DNA from: Lachnoclostridium sp. UBA1175
GTDB taxonomy: Bacteria > Bacillota > Clostridia > Lachnospirales > Lachnospiraceae
NCBI GenBank assembly: GCA_002311665.1
Contig: DBYX01000001.1
Location: forward strand, 1 to 64,000
DNA: 64,000 nt
Direction: 5' to 3'
Shown here: positions 31,762 through 40,783 of the stretch, one piece after another
Numbering within the stretch: position 1 is the first letter of the stretch
How the letters are laid out: every line of letters begins with the position of its first letter
Made by a program: the position numbers and the translations under genes
The notes under the pieces: model-generated
Databases searched by the model: none
Told to the model about the DNA's origin: nothing
Seen by the model: only the letters and a program-made list of their open reading frames with translations

Positions 31762-32072
31762 TGGCTGATCTGAAATACTATGACATCATTCTCCGCCCGG
31801 TTGTAACCGAGAAGAGCATGAACGCGATGGCTGACAAGAAGTACGCATTTTACGTAAATCCCGACGCCACCAAGAGCCAGATTAAGGAAGCTGTTGAGAA
31901 GATGTTCGCGGGCGCTAAGGTTGCTTCCGTTAACACGATGAACATCAGCGGCAAGACCCGCAGACGCAATTCCGCCGGCGGCATCGTTTCCGGCAAGACC
32001 GCCGAGCGCAAGAAGGCGATCGTACAGTTGACCGCAGACAGTGCAGAGATCGAACTCTTCACAGGTCTGTAA
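31761..32072 (+). CDS. rplW: 50S ribosomal protein L23
   Basis: This 103-residue protein sits at the tunnel exit and is the docking site for trigger factor and SRP. It begins DIILRPVVTEKSMNAM, typical of the family. The start overlaps the rplD stop (TAATG), implying coupled translation. Confidence 0.97.
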   Translation: MADLKYYDIILRPVVTEKSMNAMADKKYAFYVNPDATKSQIKEAVEKMFAGAKVASVNTMNISGKTRRRNSAGGIVSGKTAERKKAIVQLTADSAEIELFTGL

Positions 32073-32100
32073 GATGCGTTGAACGAAAGGAGTTAACAAA

Positions 32101-32949
32101 ATGGGAATTAAGAAATACACTCCGTATACACCTTCGAGAAGAAAAATGACCTGCTCGGATTTCGCTGAGATCACCTGCAGCGAGCCGGAGAAGTCCCTGT
32201 GCGTTTCGCTGAAGAAGTCGGCGGGCCGCAACAGCCAGGGCAAGATCACCGTTCGTCACATCGGCGGCGGTTCCAGAAGACTGTACAGAGTTATCGATTT
32301 TAAGAGAAAGAAAGATGATATCCCGGCGGTTGTTAAGACCATCGAGTATGATCCCAACAGAACGGCCAACATCGCACTGATCTGCTACGCAGACGGCGAG
32401 AAGGCTTACATCCTTGCACCGAACGGCCTCAAGGTCGGCATGAAGATTATGAACGGCGCTAACGCGGAAGTTCGTATCGGCAACTGCCTTCCTCTTGACA
32501 GGATCCCGATCGGTACGATGATCCACAACATCGAGCTGTATCCCGGCAAGGGCGGCCAGTTGGTTCGCGCAGCCGGCAACAGCGCTCAGCTGATGGCTAA
32601 GGAAGGCAAGTACGCAACGCTGCGTCTTCCGTCCGGCGAGATGCGTATGGTTCCGATCGTATGCCGCGCGACCATCGGCCAGCTTGGCAACATCGACCAC
32701 GAGCTGATCAACCTCGGCAAGGCAGGTCGTAAGCGCCATATGGGTATCCGTCCTACGGTTCGCGGTTCCGTAATGAACCCGAATGACCATCCTCACGGCG
32801 GTGGCGAAGGCAAGTGCGGTATCGGTCGTCCCGGTCCGAGCACGCCTTGGGGCAAGCCTGCTCTCGGTCTTAAGACCCGTATCAAGAACAAGCAGTCCAA
32901 CAAGCTGATCATCCGCAGACGTGACGGAAGCACCATCAAGAACAAATAG
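32101..32949 (+). CDS. rplB: 50S ribosomal protein L2
   Basis: This 282-residue protein is a core 23S rRNA binder near the peptidyl transferase centre. The motif NPNDHPHGGGEGK with the conserved His is present, as is TPWGKPALG. Within this segment the usual A-P-I-G is C-G-I-G, a variant seen in some Clostridia. AAAGGAG is upstream. Confidence 0.98.
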   Translation: MGIKKYTPYTPSRRKMTCSDFAEITCSEPEKSLCVSLKKSAGRNSQGKITVRHIGGGSRRLYRVIDFKRKKDDIPAVVKTIEYDPNRTANIALICYADGEKAYILAPNGLKVGMKIMNGANAEVRIGNCLPLDRIPIGTMIHNIELYPGKGGQLVRAAGNSAQLMAKEGKYATLRLPSGEMRMVPIVCRATIGQLGNIDHELINLGKAGRKRHMGIRPTVRGSVMNPNDHPHGGGEGKCGIGRPGPSTPWGKPALGLKTRIKNKQSNKLIIRRRDGSTIKNK

Positions 32950-32962
32950 GAGGTAAACCATA

Positions 32963-33238
32963 ATGGCACGTTCTTTGAAGAAGGGACCTTTCGCAGACCA
33001 GTATCTGCTTGACAAGGTCAACGACATGAATGAGAAGGGCGACAAGAGCGTCATCAAGACGTGGTCCCGCCGCTCCACCATTTTCCCTGCCTTCGTTGGT
33101 CACACGATTGCCGTATACGACGGCAAGAAGCATGTTCCGGTATACGTGACCGAGGATATGGTTGGCCACAAACTCGGCGAGTTCGTTGCGACGAGAAACT
33201 TCCGTGGACACGGCAAGGATGAGAAGAAGTCCAGATAA
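32963..33238 (+). CDS. rpsS: 30S ribosomal protein S19
   Basis: This 91-residue protein of the 30S head starts MARSLKKGPF and contains TWSRRSTIFPAFVGHTIAVY, both diagnostic. It follows rplB by 13 bases with GGAGG upstream. Confidence 0.98.
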   Translation: MARSLKKGPFADQYLLDKVNDMNEKGDKSVIKTWSRRSTIFPAFVGHTIAVYDGKKHVPVYVTEDMVGHKLGEFVATRNFRGHGKDEKKSR

Positions 33239-33323
33239 TCAGGACGTAATAAGATAATTTGCGTGATCGTTGCGCAGGAAGAATGAATAACGGAGAACCG
33301 TTAATTGAAAGGAGATCATCTCA

Positions 33324-33710
33324 ATGGCTAAAGGACATAGATCCCAGATCAAGAGAGATAGAAACGCCAATGTAGATACGAGACCTTCCGCGAAGCTTTC
33401 CTTCGCCCGCGTTTCGTCCCAGAAGGCTTGCTTTGTTCTTGACGCAATCCGCGGCAAGGATGTACAGACCGCATTGGGTATTTTGGCATACAATCCCAGA
33501 TACGCTTCGACGGTGATTGAGAAGCTTTTGAAGTCGGCAATCGCCAACGCCGAGAACAACAACGGCATGGACGTCAACAAGCTTTATATCGCCGAGTGCT
33601 ACGCTAACAATGCACCTACGATGAAGAGAATTCAGCCCAGATCTCAGGGACGCGCTTACCACATCCTCAAGAGAATGAGCCACATCACCGTAGTACTGGA
33701 TGAGAGATAA
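33324..33710 (+). CDS. rplV: 50S ribosomal protein L22
   Basis: This 128-residue protein lines the exit tunnel. SPQK-type core SSQKACFVLDAIRGK and the C-terminal hairpin PTMKRIQPRSQGRAYHILKR are typical. The spacer before it (85 bases) is longer than most in the operon and contains a small AACGG/CCGTT hairpin. Confidence 0.97.
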   Translation: MAKGHRSQIKRDRNANVDTRPSAKLSFARVSSQKACFVLDAIRGKDVQTALGILAYNPRYASTVIEKLLKSAIANAENNNGMDVNKLYIAECYANNAPTMKRIQPRSQGRAYHILKRMSHITVVLDER

Positions 33711-33721
33711 GGAGGTATCGC

Positions 33722-34378
33722 ATGGGACAGAAAGTAAATCCGCACGGATTAAGAGTCGGTATCATCAGTGATTGGGATTCCAAATGGTATGCTGAGGCCG
33801 ATTTTGCAGACAACCTCGTGGAGGACTACAAGATCCGCGAGTTCCTTAAGAAGAAGTTGTACAGCGCTGCGATCTCCAAGATCGAAATCGAGCGTACGAC
33901 GGATAAGATCAAGGTTTCGGTTTACACCGCTAAGCCCGGTGTTGTCATCGGCAAGGGCGGCAGCGAGATCGAGAAGCTGAAGGCTCAGGTACAGAAGTTC
34001 ACGACCAAGAAACTCAACCTTGAGATCAAGGAGATCAAGAGACCGGACAGCAACGCTCAGCTTGTTGCGGAGAACATCGCAGCACAGCTTGAGAACCGTA
34101 TCGGTTTCCGTAGAGCTATGAAGTCCACGATGTCCCGCACGATGAAGACCGGCGTTAAGGGTATTAAGACCTGCTGCGCAGGACGTCTCGGCGGTGCGGA
34201 TATGGCTCGTGTGGAGTTCTACAGCGAGGGTACCATTCCGCTGCAGACACTTCGCGCCAACATCGACTATGGTTTCGCAGAGGCCAACACGACATACGGC
34301 AAGGTCGGTGTCAAGGTTTGGATCTACCTCGGCGAGGTACTCCCCGCTAAGGGAAAGAAAGAAGGGGGCGATAAATAA
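33722..34378 (+). CDS. rpsC: 30S ribosomal protein S3
   Basis: This 218-residue protein lines the mRNA entry channel. It begins MGQKVNPHGLRVGII and has the KH-domain loop VVIGKGGSEIEKL. The C-terminal domain contains GRLGGADMAR. The TAA stop overlaps the rplP start by one base. Confidence 0.98.
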   Translation: MGQKVNPHGLRVGIISDWDSKWYAEADFADNLVEDYKIREFLKKKLYSAAISKIEIERTTDKIKVSVYTAKPGVVIGKGGSEIEKLKAQVQKFTTKKLNLEIKEIKRPDSNAQLVAENIAAQLENRIGFRRAMKSTMSRTMKTGVKGIKTCCAGRLGGADMARVEFYSEGTIPLQTLRANIDYGFAEANTTYGKVGVKVWIYLGEVLPAKGKKEGGDK

Positions 34379-34815
34379 TGTTAATGCCTAAGAGAGTGAA
34401 ACGGCGTAAGCAGTTTCGTGGAACGATGAGGGGCAAGGCGCTGCGCGGAAACAAGATTTCCAACGGCGAGTACGGCATTGTCGCTGCCGAGCCCTGCTGG
34501 ATCAAGTCGAATCAGATTGAAGCAGCCCGTATCGCCATGACACGTTACATCAAGCGTGGCGGTCAGGTTTGGATCAAGATTTTCCCGGATAAGCCTGTTA
34601 CGGCAAAGCCTGCCGAGACCCGAATGGGTTCCGGTAAAGGATCGACCGAGTTCTGGGTTGCGGTTGTTAAGCCCGGCCGTGTGATGTTCGAGATCGCCGG
34701 CGTTTCCGAGGAGATTGCAAAGGAGGCTCTCCGCCTTGCAACGCACAAGTTGCCTTGCAAGTGCAAGATCGTGTCTCGCGAAGATTTGGAAGGAGGTAAG
34801 AGCGGTGAAAACTAA
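34378..34815 (+). CDS. rplP: 50S ribosomal protein L16
   Basis: This 145-residue protein sits near the A-site tRNA elbow. It begins MLMPKRVKRRKQFRG, matching the family start MLxPKR, so the first of two nearby ATGs is chosen. GMGSGKG-type core reads RMGSGKGSTEFWVAVVKPG. Its end overlaps rpmC by 11 bases. Confidence 0.98.
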   Translation: MLMPKRVKRRKQFRGTMRGKALRGNKISNGEYGIVAAEPCWIKSNQIEAARIAMTRYIKRGGQVWIKIFPDKPVTAKPAETRMGSGKGSTEFWVAVVKPGRVMFEIAGVSEEIAKEALRLATHKLPCKCKIVSREDLEGGKSGEN

Positions 34816-35011
34816 GAAGTATATCGACGACCTGAAGTCGAAGTCGGTTTCCGAGCTGAACAATGACCTGGTTGCCGCAAAGAAGGAGCTCTTCAACCTG
34901 CGCTTCCAGAACGCCACGAATCAGCTGAACAACACAAGCAGAATCAAAGAGGTTAGACGCAACATCGCGCGCATTCAGACGCTGATTTCCGAGAAGGAAG
35001 CGGCCAACTAA
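34805..35011 (+). CDS. rpmC: 50S ribosomal protein L29
   Basis: This 68-residue helical protein lies next to L23 at the tunnel exit. The GTG at 34805 is chosen because AGGAGG lies about eight bases upstream and the length then fits; the start is inside the rplP end. The core ELFNLRFQNATNQLNNTSRI is diagnostic. Confidence 0.95.
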   Translation: MKTKKYIDDLKSKSVSELNNDLVAAKKELFNLRFQNATNQLNNTSRIKEVRRNIARIQTLISEKEAAN

Positions 35012-35037
35012 CCTGAGGCTCGGAAAGGAGAATTCAA

Positions 35038-35292
35038 GTGGAAAGAAATTTGAGAAAAGTACGTACCGGCAAGGTCGTGAGCGATAAGATGGATAAGACC
35101 ATCGTGGTTGCCGTTGTCGACAACGTCAAGCATCCTCTCTACAACAAGATCGTGAAGAGAACGTACAAACTGAAGGCGCATGACGAGAACAACGAGTGCA
35201 AGATCGGCGACCGTGTTAAGGTTATGGAGACGAGACCTCTCTCGAAGGACAAGAGATGGAGACTCATCGAGATCGTAGAAAGAGCTAAGTAA
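35038..35292 (+). CDS. rpsQ: 30S ribosomal protein S17
   Basis: This 84-residue early 16S binder contains GKVVSDKMDKTIVVAV and TRPLSKDKRWRL. The start codon is GTG with AAAGGAG upstream. Confidence 0.97.
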   Translation: MERNLRKVRTGKVVSDKMDKTIVVAVVDNVKHPLYNKIVKRTYKLKAHDENNECKIGDRVKVMETRPLSKDKRWRLIEIVERAK

Positions 35293-35335
35293 TTCGCCGG
35301 CAAGCGTCGGATTACCATGAAAGGAGTTAAGCGCT

Positions 35336-35704
35336 ATGATACAAACAGAAACCAGATTGAAGGTTGCTGATAACACCGGTGCCAAGGAACTTCTTTGCAT
35401 CCGTGTTATGGGCGGTTCTGTGAGAAGATATGCCGGCATCGGCGATATCATCATCGCCTCCGTAAAGGACGCTACCCCCGGTGGAGTAGTTAAGAAGGGC
35501 GATGTTGTTAAGGCCGTTGTGGTTCGCACGGTCAAGAGCGTTCGCCGCAGAGACGGTTCCTACATCCGTTTCGATGAGAACGCAGCGGTGATTATTAAGG
35601 ACGATTTGAACCCCAGAGGTACCCGTATCTTTGGACCGGTTGCGAGAGAGCTTCGTGACAAGAAGTTTACGAAGATCGTATCCCTCGCTCCGGAAGTTCT
35701 GTAA
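35336..35704 (+). CDS. rplN: 50S ribosomal protein L14
   Basis: This 122-residue subunit-interface protein begins MIQTETRLKVADNTGAKELL and has GDVVKAVVVRT and GTRIFGPVAREL, the family signatures. Confidence 0.98.
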   Translation: MIQTETRLKVADNTGAKELLCIRVMGGSVRRYAGIGDIIIASVKDATPGGVVKKGDVVKAVVVRTVKSVRRRDGSYIRFDENAAVIIKDDLNPRGTRIFGPVARELRDKKFTKIVSLAPEVL

Positions 35705-35716
35705 GGAGGCGTCGAT

Positions 35717-36034
35717 ATGGCTATGACAAAAATCAAAAAGGGCGACACTGTCAAGATCATTACCGGCAAGGACAAGGGCAGCGAGGGTAAGGTTATCCGC
35801 GTTGAGGACGGTAAGGTTCTGGTACAGGGCTGCAATATGGTGAAGAAGCACCAGAAGGCAACGCAGGCAAACCCTAAGGGCGGCATCGAGAACAGAGAAG
35901 CGATGATCGACGTTTCCAACGTGATGCTTGTTCACAACGGAAAGCCTACGAGAGTCGGATTCAAGACGGTCGCGGACAAGGACAAGACCAAGAAGGTCCG
36001 TTTCGCGAAGTCGACCGGCGAAGTGATTGACTGA
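35717..36034 (+). CDS. rplX: 50S ribosomal protein L24
   Basis: This 105-residue assembly initiator has the KOW motif KKGDTVKIITGKDKGSEGKV and HQKATQANPKGGI. AAGGAGG precedes the ATG. Confidence 0.98.
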   Translation: MAMTKIKKGDTVKIITGKDKGSEGKVIRVEDGKVLVQGCNMVKKHQKATQANPKGGIENREAMIDVSNVMLVHNGKPTRVGFKTVADKDKTKKVRFAKSTGEVID

Positions 36035-36057
36035 TTCTGGAGAGGAGGCTAACTACG

Positions 36058-36597
36058 TTGACTAGATTAAAAGAAACTTATTTGAACGAGATCGCGGATG
36101 CGATGCAGAAGAAGTTCGGATATAAGAACGTAATGCAGATCCCGAAGCTCGACAAGATTGTAATCAACATGGGCGTAGGTGAGGCGAAGGAGAATGCCAA
36201 GGCTCTGGAGTCTGCTTGCAAGGATATGGAGATTATCTCCGGTCAGAAGCCCATTATTACCAAGGCGAAGAAGTCGGTCGCTAACTTCAAGATCCGTGAG
36301 GGTCTTTCCATCGGCTGCAAGGTTACTCTTCGCGGCGACAAGATGTACGAGTTCGCTGATCGTCTGATCAACCTCGCTCTGCCCCGCGTGCGTGACTTCC
36401 GCGGTGTAAACCCGAACGCGTTTGACGGTCGCGGCAACTATGCCATTGGTATCAAGGAACAGTTGATTTTCCCCGAGATCGAGTATGACAAGGTGGACAA
36501 GGTCCGCGGTATGGATGTCATCTTCGTTACGACGGCGAAGACCGATGAGGAAGCCCGCGAGCTGCTGAGACTGTTCGGCATGCCGTTTGCCAAGTAA
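36058..36597 (+). CDS. rplE: 50S ribosomal protein L5
   Basis: This 179-residue 5S rRNA-binding protein starts at a TTG (36058) with GAGGAGG upstream. The family segments IPKLDKIVINMGVGEA and DFRGVNPNAFDGRGNYAIG are present. Confidence 0.98.
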   Translation: MTRLKETYLNEIADAMQKKFGYKNVMQIPKLDKIVINMGVGEAKENAKALESACKDMEIISGQKPIITKAKKSVANFKIREGLSIGCKVTLRGDKMYEFADRLINLALPRVRDFRGVNPNAFDGRGNYAIGIKEQLIFPEIEYDKVDKVRGMDVIFVTTAKTDEEARELLRLFGMPFAK

Positions 36598-36615
36598 TAG
36601 GGAGGTACAGAATAC

Positions 36616-36801
36616 ATGGCTAAGTTATCGATGAAACTGAAGCAGCAGCGCGCTCCGAAGTTCTCGACAAGAGCGTACACCCGTTGCAGACTGTGCGGCC
36701 GTCCGCATGCAGTTCTCAGAAAGTACGGCATTTGCCGCGTCTGCTTCCGTGAGCTGGCTTACAAGGGTCAGATCCCGGGTGTAAAGAAAGCAAGCTGGTA
36801 A
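36616..36801 (+). CDS. rpsZ: 30S ribosomal protein S14, zinc type
   Basis: This 61-residue S14 keeps the zinc ribbon with C24, C27, C40 and C43 (CRLC and CRVC). Zinc-independent paralogues are longer and lack these residues; none is in this window. Confidence 0.98.
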   Translation: MAKLSMKLKQQRAPKFSTRAYTRCRLCGRPHAVLRKYGICRVCFRELAYKGQIPGVKKASW

Positions 36802-36829
36802 GCGTTACGTTAATAGGAGGTTAAATCAT

Positions 36830-37231
36830 ATGACTATGAGCGATCCGATTGCAGATATGCTTACGAGAATCCGTAACGCCAATACTGCAAAGCACGATAC
36901 GGTAGATGTTCCCGCATCCAAGATCAAGGTTGCCATCGCTGACATCCTTGTGAAGGAAGGCTTCATCAACGGTTATAAGATGGTTGATGTCGGGAACTTC
37001 AAGGACATTCAGATCTCGCTTAAGTACGGCAAGGATAAGAATGTCAAGGCGATCACCGGTATTAAGAGAATCTCGAAGCCCGGCCTTCGCGTTTACGCGA
37101 ACAAGGAAGATCTTCCCCGCGTTCTCGGCGGTCTCGGTGTAGCGATCATTTCCACGAACAAAGGTATCATCACGGACAAGGAAGCACGTCAGCTCAATGT
37201 AGGCGGTGAAGTGCTTGCTTATGTCTGGTAA
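36830..37231 (+). CDS. rpsH: 30S ribosomal protein S8
   Basis: This 133-residue 16S-binding protein begins SDPIADMLTRIRNAN and ends GGEVLAYVW. In other bacteria S8 regulates the spc operon by binding mRNA near rplE. Two start codons are possible (36830 and 36836); GGAGG spacing favours the first slightly. Confidence 0.97.
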   Translation: MTMSDPIADMLTRIRNANTAKHDTVDVPASKIKVAIADILVKEGFINGYKMVDVGNFKDIQISLKYGKDKNVKAITGIKRISKPGLRVYANKEDLPRVLGGLGVAIISTNKGIITDKEARQLNVGGEVLAYVW

Positions 37232-37252
37232 TCAGTCTAAGGAGGTACGGGC

Positions 37253-37795
37253 ATGTCACGTATAGGTAAAATGCCAATCGCCATTCCGGCCGGCGTTACG
37301 GTCGAGGTGGCAGAAAATAATAAAGTGACGGTTAAGGGACCTAAGGGCACCCTGGAGAGAGTACTCGCTCCCGAGCTTACCATCAAGATGGAAGACGGGC
37401 ATATCGTTGTCGAGAGACCGAACGATCTGAAGAGAATCAAGTCGCTGCACGGTCTCACGAGAACGCTCATCAACAACATGGTTGTGGGTGTAACGAACGG
37501 TTATGAGAAAGTCCTTGAGGTTAACGGTGTTGGTTACCGTGCCGCTAAGCAGGGCAAGACGCTCGCGCTTACGCTCGGCTACTCTCATCCGGTTAACATG
37601 GATGATCCCGATGGCATCGAGACGGTTGTTGACGGCCAGAACAAGATCATCGTTAAGGGCATCGACAAAGAGAAAGTCGGACAGTACGCTGCCGAGATCA
37701 GAGACAAGAGAAGACCTGAGCCTTATAAGGGCAAGGGTATCAAGTACGCGGATGAGGTAATCCGTCGTAAAGTCGGCAAGACCGGTAAGAAGTAA
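37253..37795 (+). CDS. rplF: 50S ribosomal protein L6
   Basis: This 180-residue protein near the factor-binding site begins MSRIGKMPIAIPAGV and ends with RRPEPYKGKGIKYADE followed by V-I-R-R-K, the L6 signature. Confidence 0.98.
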   Translation: MSRIGKMPIAIPAGVTVEVAENNKVTVKGPKGTLERVLAPELTIKMEDGHIVVERPNDLKRIKSLHGLTRTLINNMVVGVTNGYEKVLEVNGVGYRAAKQGKTLALTLGYSHPVNMDDPDGIETVVDGQNKIIVKGIDKEKVGQYAAEIRDKRRPEPYKGKGIKYADEVIRRKVGKTGKK

Positions 37796-37813
37796 GTAGA
37801 AAGGAGAGCAAAA

Positions 37814-38182
37814 ATGGTTAGTAAAGAATGCAGATCTGAAATTCGTGTTAAGAAGCACATGAAAATCCGTAATCGTTTCTCCGGCACTGCAGAAAGACCG
37901 AGACTTGCTGTCTTCCGCAGCAACAACCATATGTACTGCCAGGTCATTGATGACACGACGGGCAATACGCTGGTAGCTGCCTCCACTCTCGAGAAGGATG
38001 TGAAGGCTCAGTGTGAGAAGACCAACGACGTGGAAGCCGCGAAGATTCTCGGAACGGCAATCGCCAAGAAGGCTCTTGATAAGGGTATCGACTCGGTTGT
38101 CTTTGACAGAGGCGGTTTCATATATGCAGGTAAGATTCAGGCTTTAGCAGACGCAGCACGCGAAGCCGGTCTGAACTTTTAA
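37814..38182 (+). CDS. rplR: 50S ribosomal protein L18
   Basis: This 122-residue 5S rRNA-binding protein has RPRLAVFRSNNHMYCQVIDD and VFDRGGFIYAGKIQALADAA, the usual signatures. AAAGGAG precedes the ATG. Confidence 0.97.
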   Translation: MVSKECRSEIRVKKHMKIRNRFSGTAERPRLAVFRSNNHMYCQVIDDTTGNTLVAASTLEKDVKAQCEKTNDVEAAKILGTAIAKKALDKGIDSVVFDRGGFIYAGKIQALADAAREAGLNF

Positions 38183-38196
38183 TCGAGGAGGAAACT

Positions 38197-38700
38197 ATGA
38201 AGCGTACAATCATTGATACGAACCAGTTAGAGCTGGAAGACAAGGTTGTCGAGATCAAGCGTGTCACCAAGGTTGTAAAGGGCGGCCGTACCATGCGTAT
38301 CAGCGCGTTGGTGGTTGTCGGTGACAAGAAGGGTCACGTAGGCGCCGGTCTCGGCAAGGCTGCCGAGGTTCCGGAGGCAATCCGCAAGGCGAAGGAAGAT
38401 GCTATGAAGCATATGATCACGCTTGCAATCGACGACAACGGTTCTGTTCCTCACGATTTTGTAGGACAGTTCGGCAGCGCTGAGATCCTTCTCAAGAGAG
38501 CTTCCGAAGGTACCGGTATCATCGCAGGCGGTCCCGCACGTATCGTGCTGGAGCTTGCAGGCTACAAGAACATTCGTACGAAGTCCCTCGGCTCGAACAA
38601 CAAGCGCAACGTTGTTTTGGCAACGCTTGCTGGTCTCGGTGAGCTGAAGACTCCGGAGCAGGTTGCTGCACTTCGCGGCATTTCCGTAAGCGATCTGTAG
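38197..38700 (+). CDS. rpsE: 30S ribosomal protein S5
   Basis: This 167-residue protein affects decoding accuracy. The double-stranded-RNA-binding segment GRTMRISALVVVGDKKGHVG and the C-terminal SLGSNNKRNVVLATLAGL are diagnostic. Confidence 0.98.
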   Translation: MKRTIIDTNQLELEDKVVEIKRVTKVVKGGRTMRISALVVVGDKKGHVGAGLGKAAEVPEAIRKAKEDAMKHMITLAIDDNGSVPHDFVGQFGSAEILLKRASEGTGIIAGGPARIVLELAGYKNIRTKSLGSNNKRNVVLATLAGLGELKTPEQVAALRGISVSDL

Positions 38701-38711
38701 GAGGTAGCGAA

Positions 38712-38894
38712 ATGGCAGAGTTAAAAGTTACATTGGTGAAATCCACCATCGGTGCAATTCCGAAACATAAGAAAACCGTTGCGGCGCTCGGCCTTCACAA
38801 GCTCGGCAGCAGCAACACGCTTCCTGACAACGAGGGAACCAAGGGTATGATCGCCCAGGTGCGTCATCTTGTCAAGGTTGAAGAGATTCAGTAA
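38712..38894 (+). CDS. rpmD: 50S ribosomal protein L30
   Basis: This 60-residue protein has LKVTLVKSTIGAIPKHKKTV and GMIAQVRHLVKVEE, typical of bacterial L30. GGAGG precedes the ATG. Confidence 0.97.
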   Translation: MAELKVTLVKSTIGAIPKHKKTVAALGLHKLGSSNTLPDNEGTKGMIAQVRHLVKVEEIQ

Positions 38895-38910
38895 CAAGGA
38901 GGTGCATACG

Positions 38911-39351
38911 ATGAATTTGGCAGAATTAAGACCGGCCGAGGGCTCCAAGCACAGCGACAATTTCCGTCGCGGTCGTGGCCATGGTTCGGGTAACGGCAAG
39001 ACGGCCGGCAAGGGCCACAAGGGTCAGAAGGCTCGTTCCGGAGCTCCGAGAACCGGTTTCGAAGGCGGTCAGATGCCTTTGTACCGCCGTCTCCCTAAGA
39101 GAGGCTTTAAGAACATCAATTCCAAGAACATTGTGGCAATCAATGTTTCCATGCTGAACCGTTTTGAGGACGGCGCATCGGTAACCGTGGAATCTCTTAT
39201 GGAGATCGGTCTGGTGAGCAATCCCAGAGACGGCGTCAAGATCCTCGGAAACGGCGAGCTTACCAAGAAACTGAATGTCGCTGTGGATGCGTTCAGCGCT
39301 TCCGCGATCGAGAAGATTCAGGCACTTGGTGGAACTGCTGAGGTGAAGTGA
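38911..39351 (+). CDS. rplO: 50S ribosomal protein L15
   Basis: This 146-residue protein begins MNLAELRPAEGSKHS and has the Gly-rich GRGHGSGNGKTAGKGHKGQ segment. The start at 38911 follows AAGGAGG. secY begins one base after its stop. Confidence 0.98.
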   Translation: MNLAELRPAEGSKHSDNFRRGRGHGSGNGKTAGKGHKGQKARSGAPRTGFEGGQMPLYRRLPKRGFKNINSKNIVAINVSMLNRFEDGASVTVESLMEIGLVSNPRDGVKILGNGELTKKLNVAVDAFSASAIEKIQALGGTAEVK

Positions 39352-39352
39352 A

Positions 39353-40687
39353 ATGTTTACAATGTTCATCAACGCATTTAAGGTTAAAGATATCCGCAAA
39401 AAGCTGTTCTTTACCTTCTTGTGTTTGATCGTCATTCGAATCGGTTCCATGATTCCCTGTCCCGGCGTAACGTCGGAAGCAGTGAAGTACATGAACTCGC
39501 TCAGCTCGGATCTCGGATTCATCAGCGTGTTGACCGGCGGCTCCCTGGAGCAGTTGTCCATCTTCGCGCTCAACGTGTCTCCGTACATCACATCGTCAAT
39601 TATCATGCAGTTGTTGACGATCGCGATCCCGAGCCTTGCGGAACTGCAGAAAGACGGCGAGACCGGACGCAAGAAGATTGCTGAGTACTCCCGCTATCTT
39701 ACGGTAGTCCTTGCTCTGATCGAGGGTACCGCCATCGCTATCGGCTTCAGCAACCAGAACGGTTATCTTGTAAACAGCAAGCCTATCACGATCGCAATCA
39801 TCGTACTTGCGTTCACGGCAGGTTCGGCATTCCTTATGTGGCTCGGTGAGAACATCACGGAACGGGGAGTCGGCAACGGTATCTCCATCATCCTGTTGAT
39901 CAACATCGTGTCCGGATTGCCTCGTTCGTTTGTACAGATTTTCCAGCAGTTCGTTACCGATAAGAAGGATCAGCCCGTTAAGATGATCATCGCTTTGATC
40001 ATCATTATCGCGATCATCCTGATCACGTTGGTCCTCGTTGTTCTTCTTCAGGATGCTGAGCGCAAGATCGCGGTTCAGTATTCGAAGAAAATGCAGGGCA
40101 GAAAACTGGTCGGCGGCAATTCTTCCTTCATTCCGTTGAAGGTGAACACGGCCGGCGTTATCCCGGTTATCTTCGCTGCATCCATTTTCCAGTTCCCGAC
40201 GATCATCAGCAGTTTCTTCGGTGTTCGCGGTAACGCAGGCGGCAACCTTTGGGAGAAGATCCTGTACGGTTGCAATACGAGCAACTGGTTCAACTTCGGC
40301 TCGGGCAAGAAGTTCGCGTTCACGATCGGAGCGGTTGTTTACGTTCTTATGATCCTGTTCTTCGCTTACTTCTATACCAGCGTAACCTTCAACCCGATCG
40401 AGGTTTCCAACAATATGAAGAAGGACGGCGGCTTCATCCCGGGTATTCGTCCCGGCAAGCCTACGACCGACTACCTCGTTAAGGTTCTGAACTACATCGT
40501 GCTGATCGGCGCGATCGGCCTTTCCATCGTCGCGCTTATCCCGATCATCTGCGGCGGTGCGTTCAAGATCACTCTCGGCTTCGGCGGTACCTCGCTGATC
40601 ATCGTGGTCGGCGTTATCCTCGAGACGATGAAGCAGATCGAGTCGCAGTTGCTTGTTCGTCATTACAAGGGCTTCCTGAATGACTGA
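39353..40687 (+). CDS. secY: Preprotein translocase subunit SecY
   Basis: This 444-residue protein is the channel of the Sec translocon, with ten membrane segments. Visible hallmarks are the plug-region start SMIPCPGVTSE, the second segment ITSSIIMQLLTIAIPSL and the cytoplasmic loop VQYSKKMQGRKLVGGNSSFI. It is translationally linked to rplO (one-base gap). SecE and SecG are not in this window. Confidence 0.98.
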   Translation: MFTMFINAFKVKDIRKKLFFTFLCLIVIRIGSMIPCPGVTSEAVKYMNSLSSDLGFISVLTGGSLEQLSIFALNVSPYITSSIIMQLLTIAIPSLAELQKDGETGRKKIAEYSRYLTVVLALIEGTAIAIGFSNQNGYLVNSKPITIAIIVLAFTAGSAFLMWLGENITERGVGNGISIILLINIVSGLPRSFVQIFQQFVTDKKDQPVKMIIALIIIIAIILITLVLVVLLQDAERKIAVQYSKKMQGRKLVGGNSSFIPLKVNTAGVIPVIFAASIFQFPTIISSFFGVRGNAGGNLWEKILYGCNTSNWFNFGSGKKFAFTIGAVVYVLMILFFAYFYTSVTFNPIEVSNNMKKDGGFIPGIRPGKPTTDYLVKVLNYIVLIGAIGLSIVALIPIICGGAFKITLGFGGTSLIIVVGVILETMKQIESQLLVRHYKGFLND

Positions 40688-40702
40688 CAGAAATGAAATT
40701 AC

Positions 40703-40733
40703 GGGCGGGACGCAATCGTTCCGCCCTGTTTCC
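40703..40733 (+). terminator. Weak terminator or attenuator between secY and adk
   Basis: GGGCGGGAC (40703-40711) pairs with GTTCCGCCC (40718-40726) with one G-T pair, followed by TGTTTCCGTTT. Confidence 0.55.
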
Positions 40734-40783
40734 GTTTCGTTACGGAATACCGAATACTTACTTCCGATAAGGAGATCACTTCT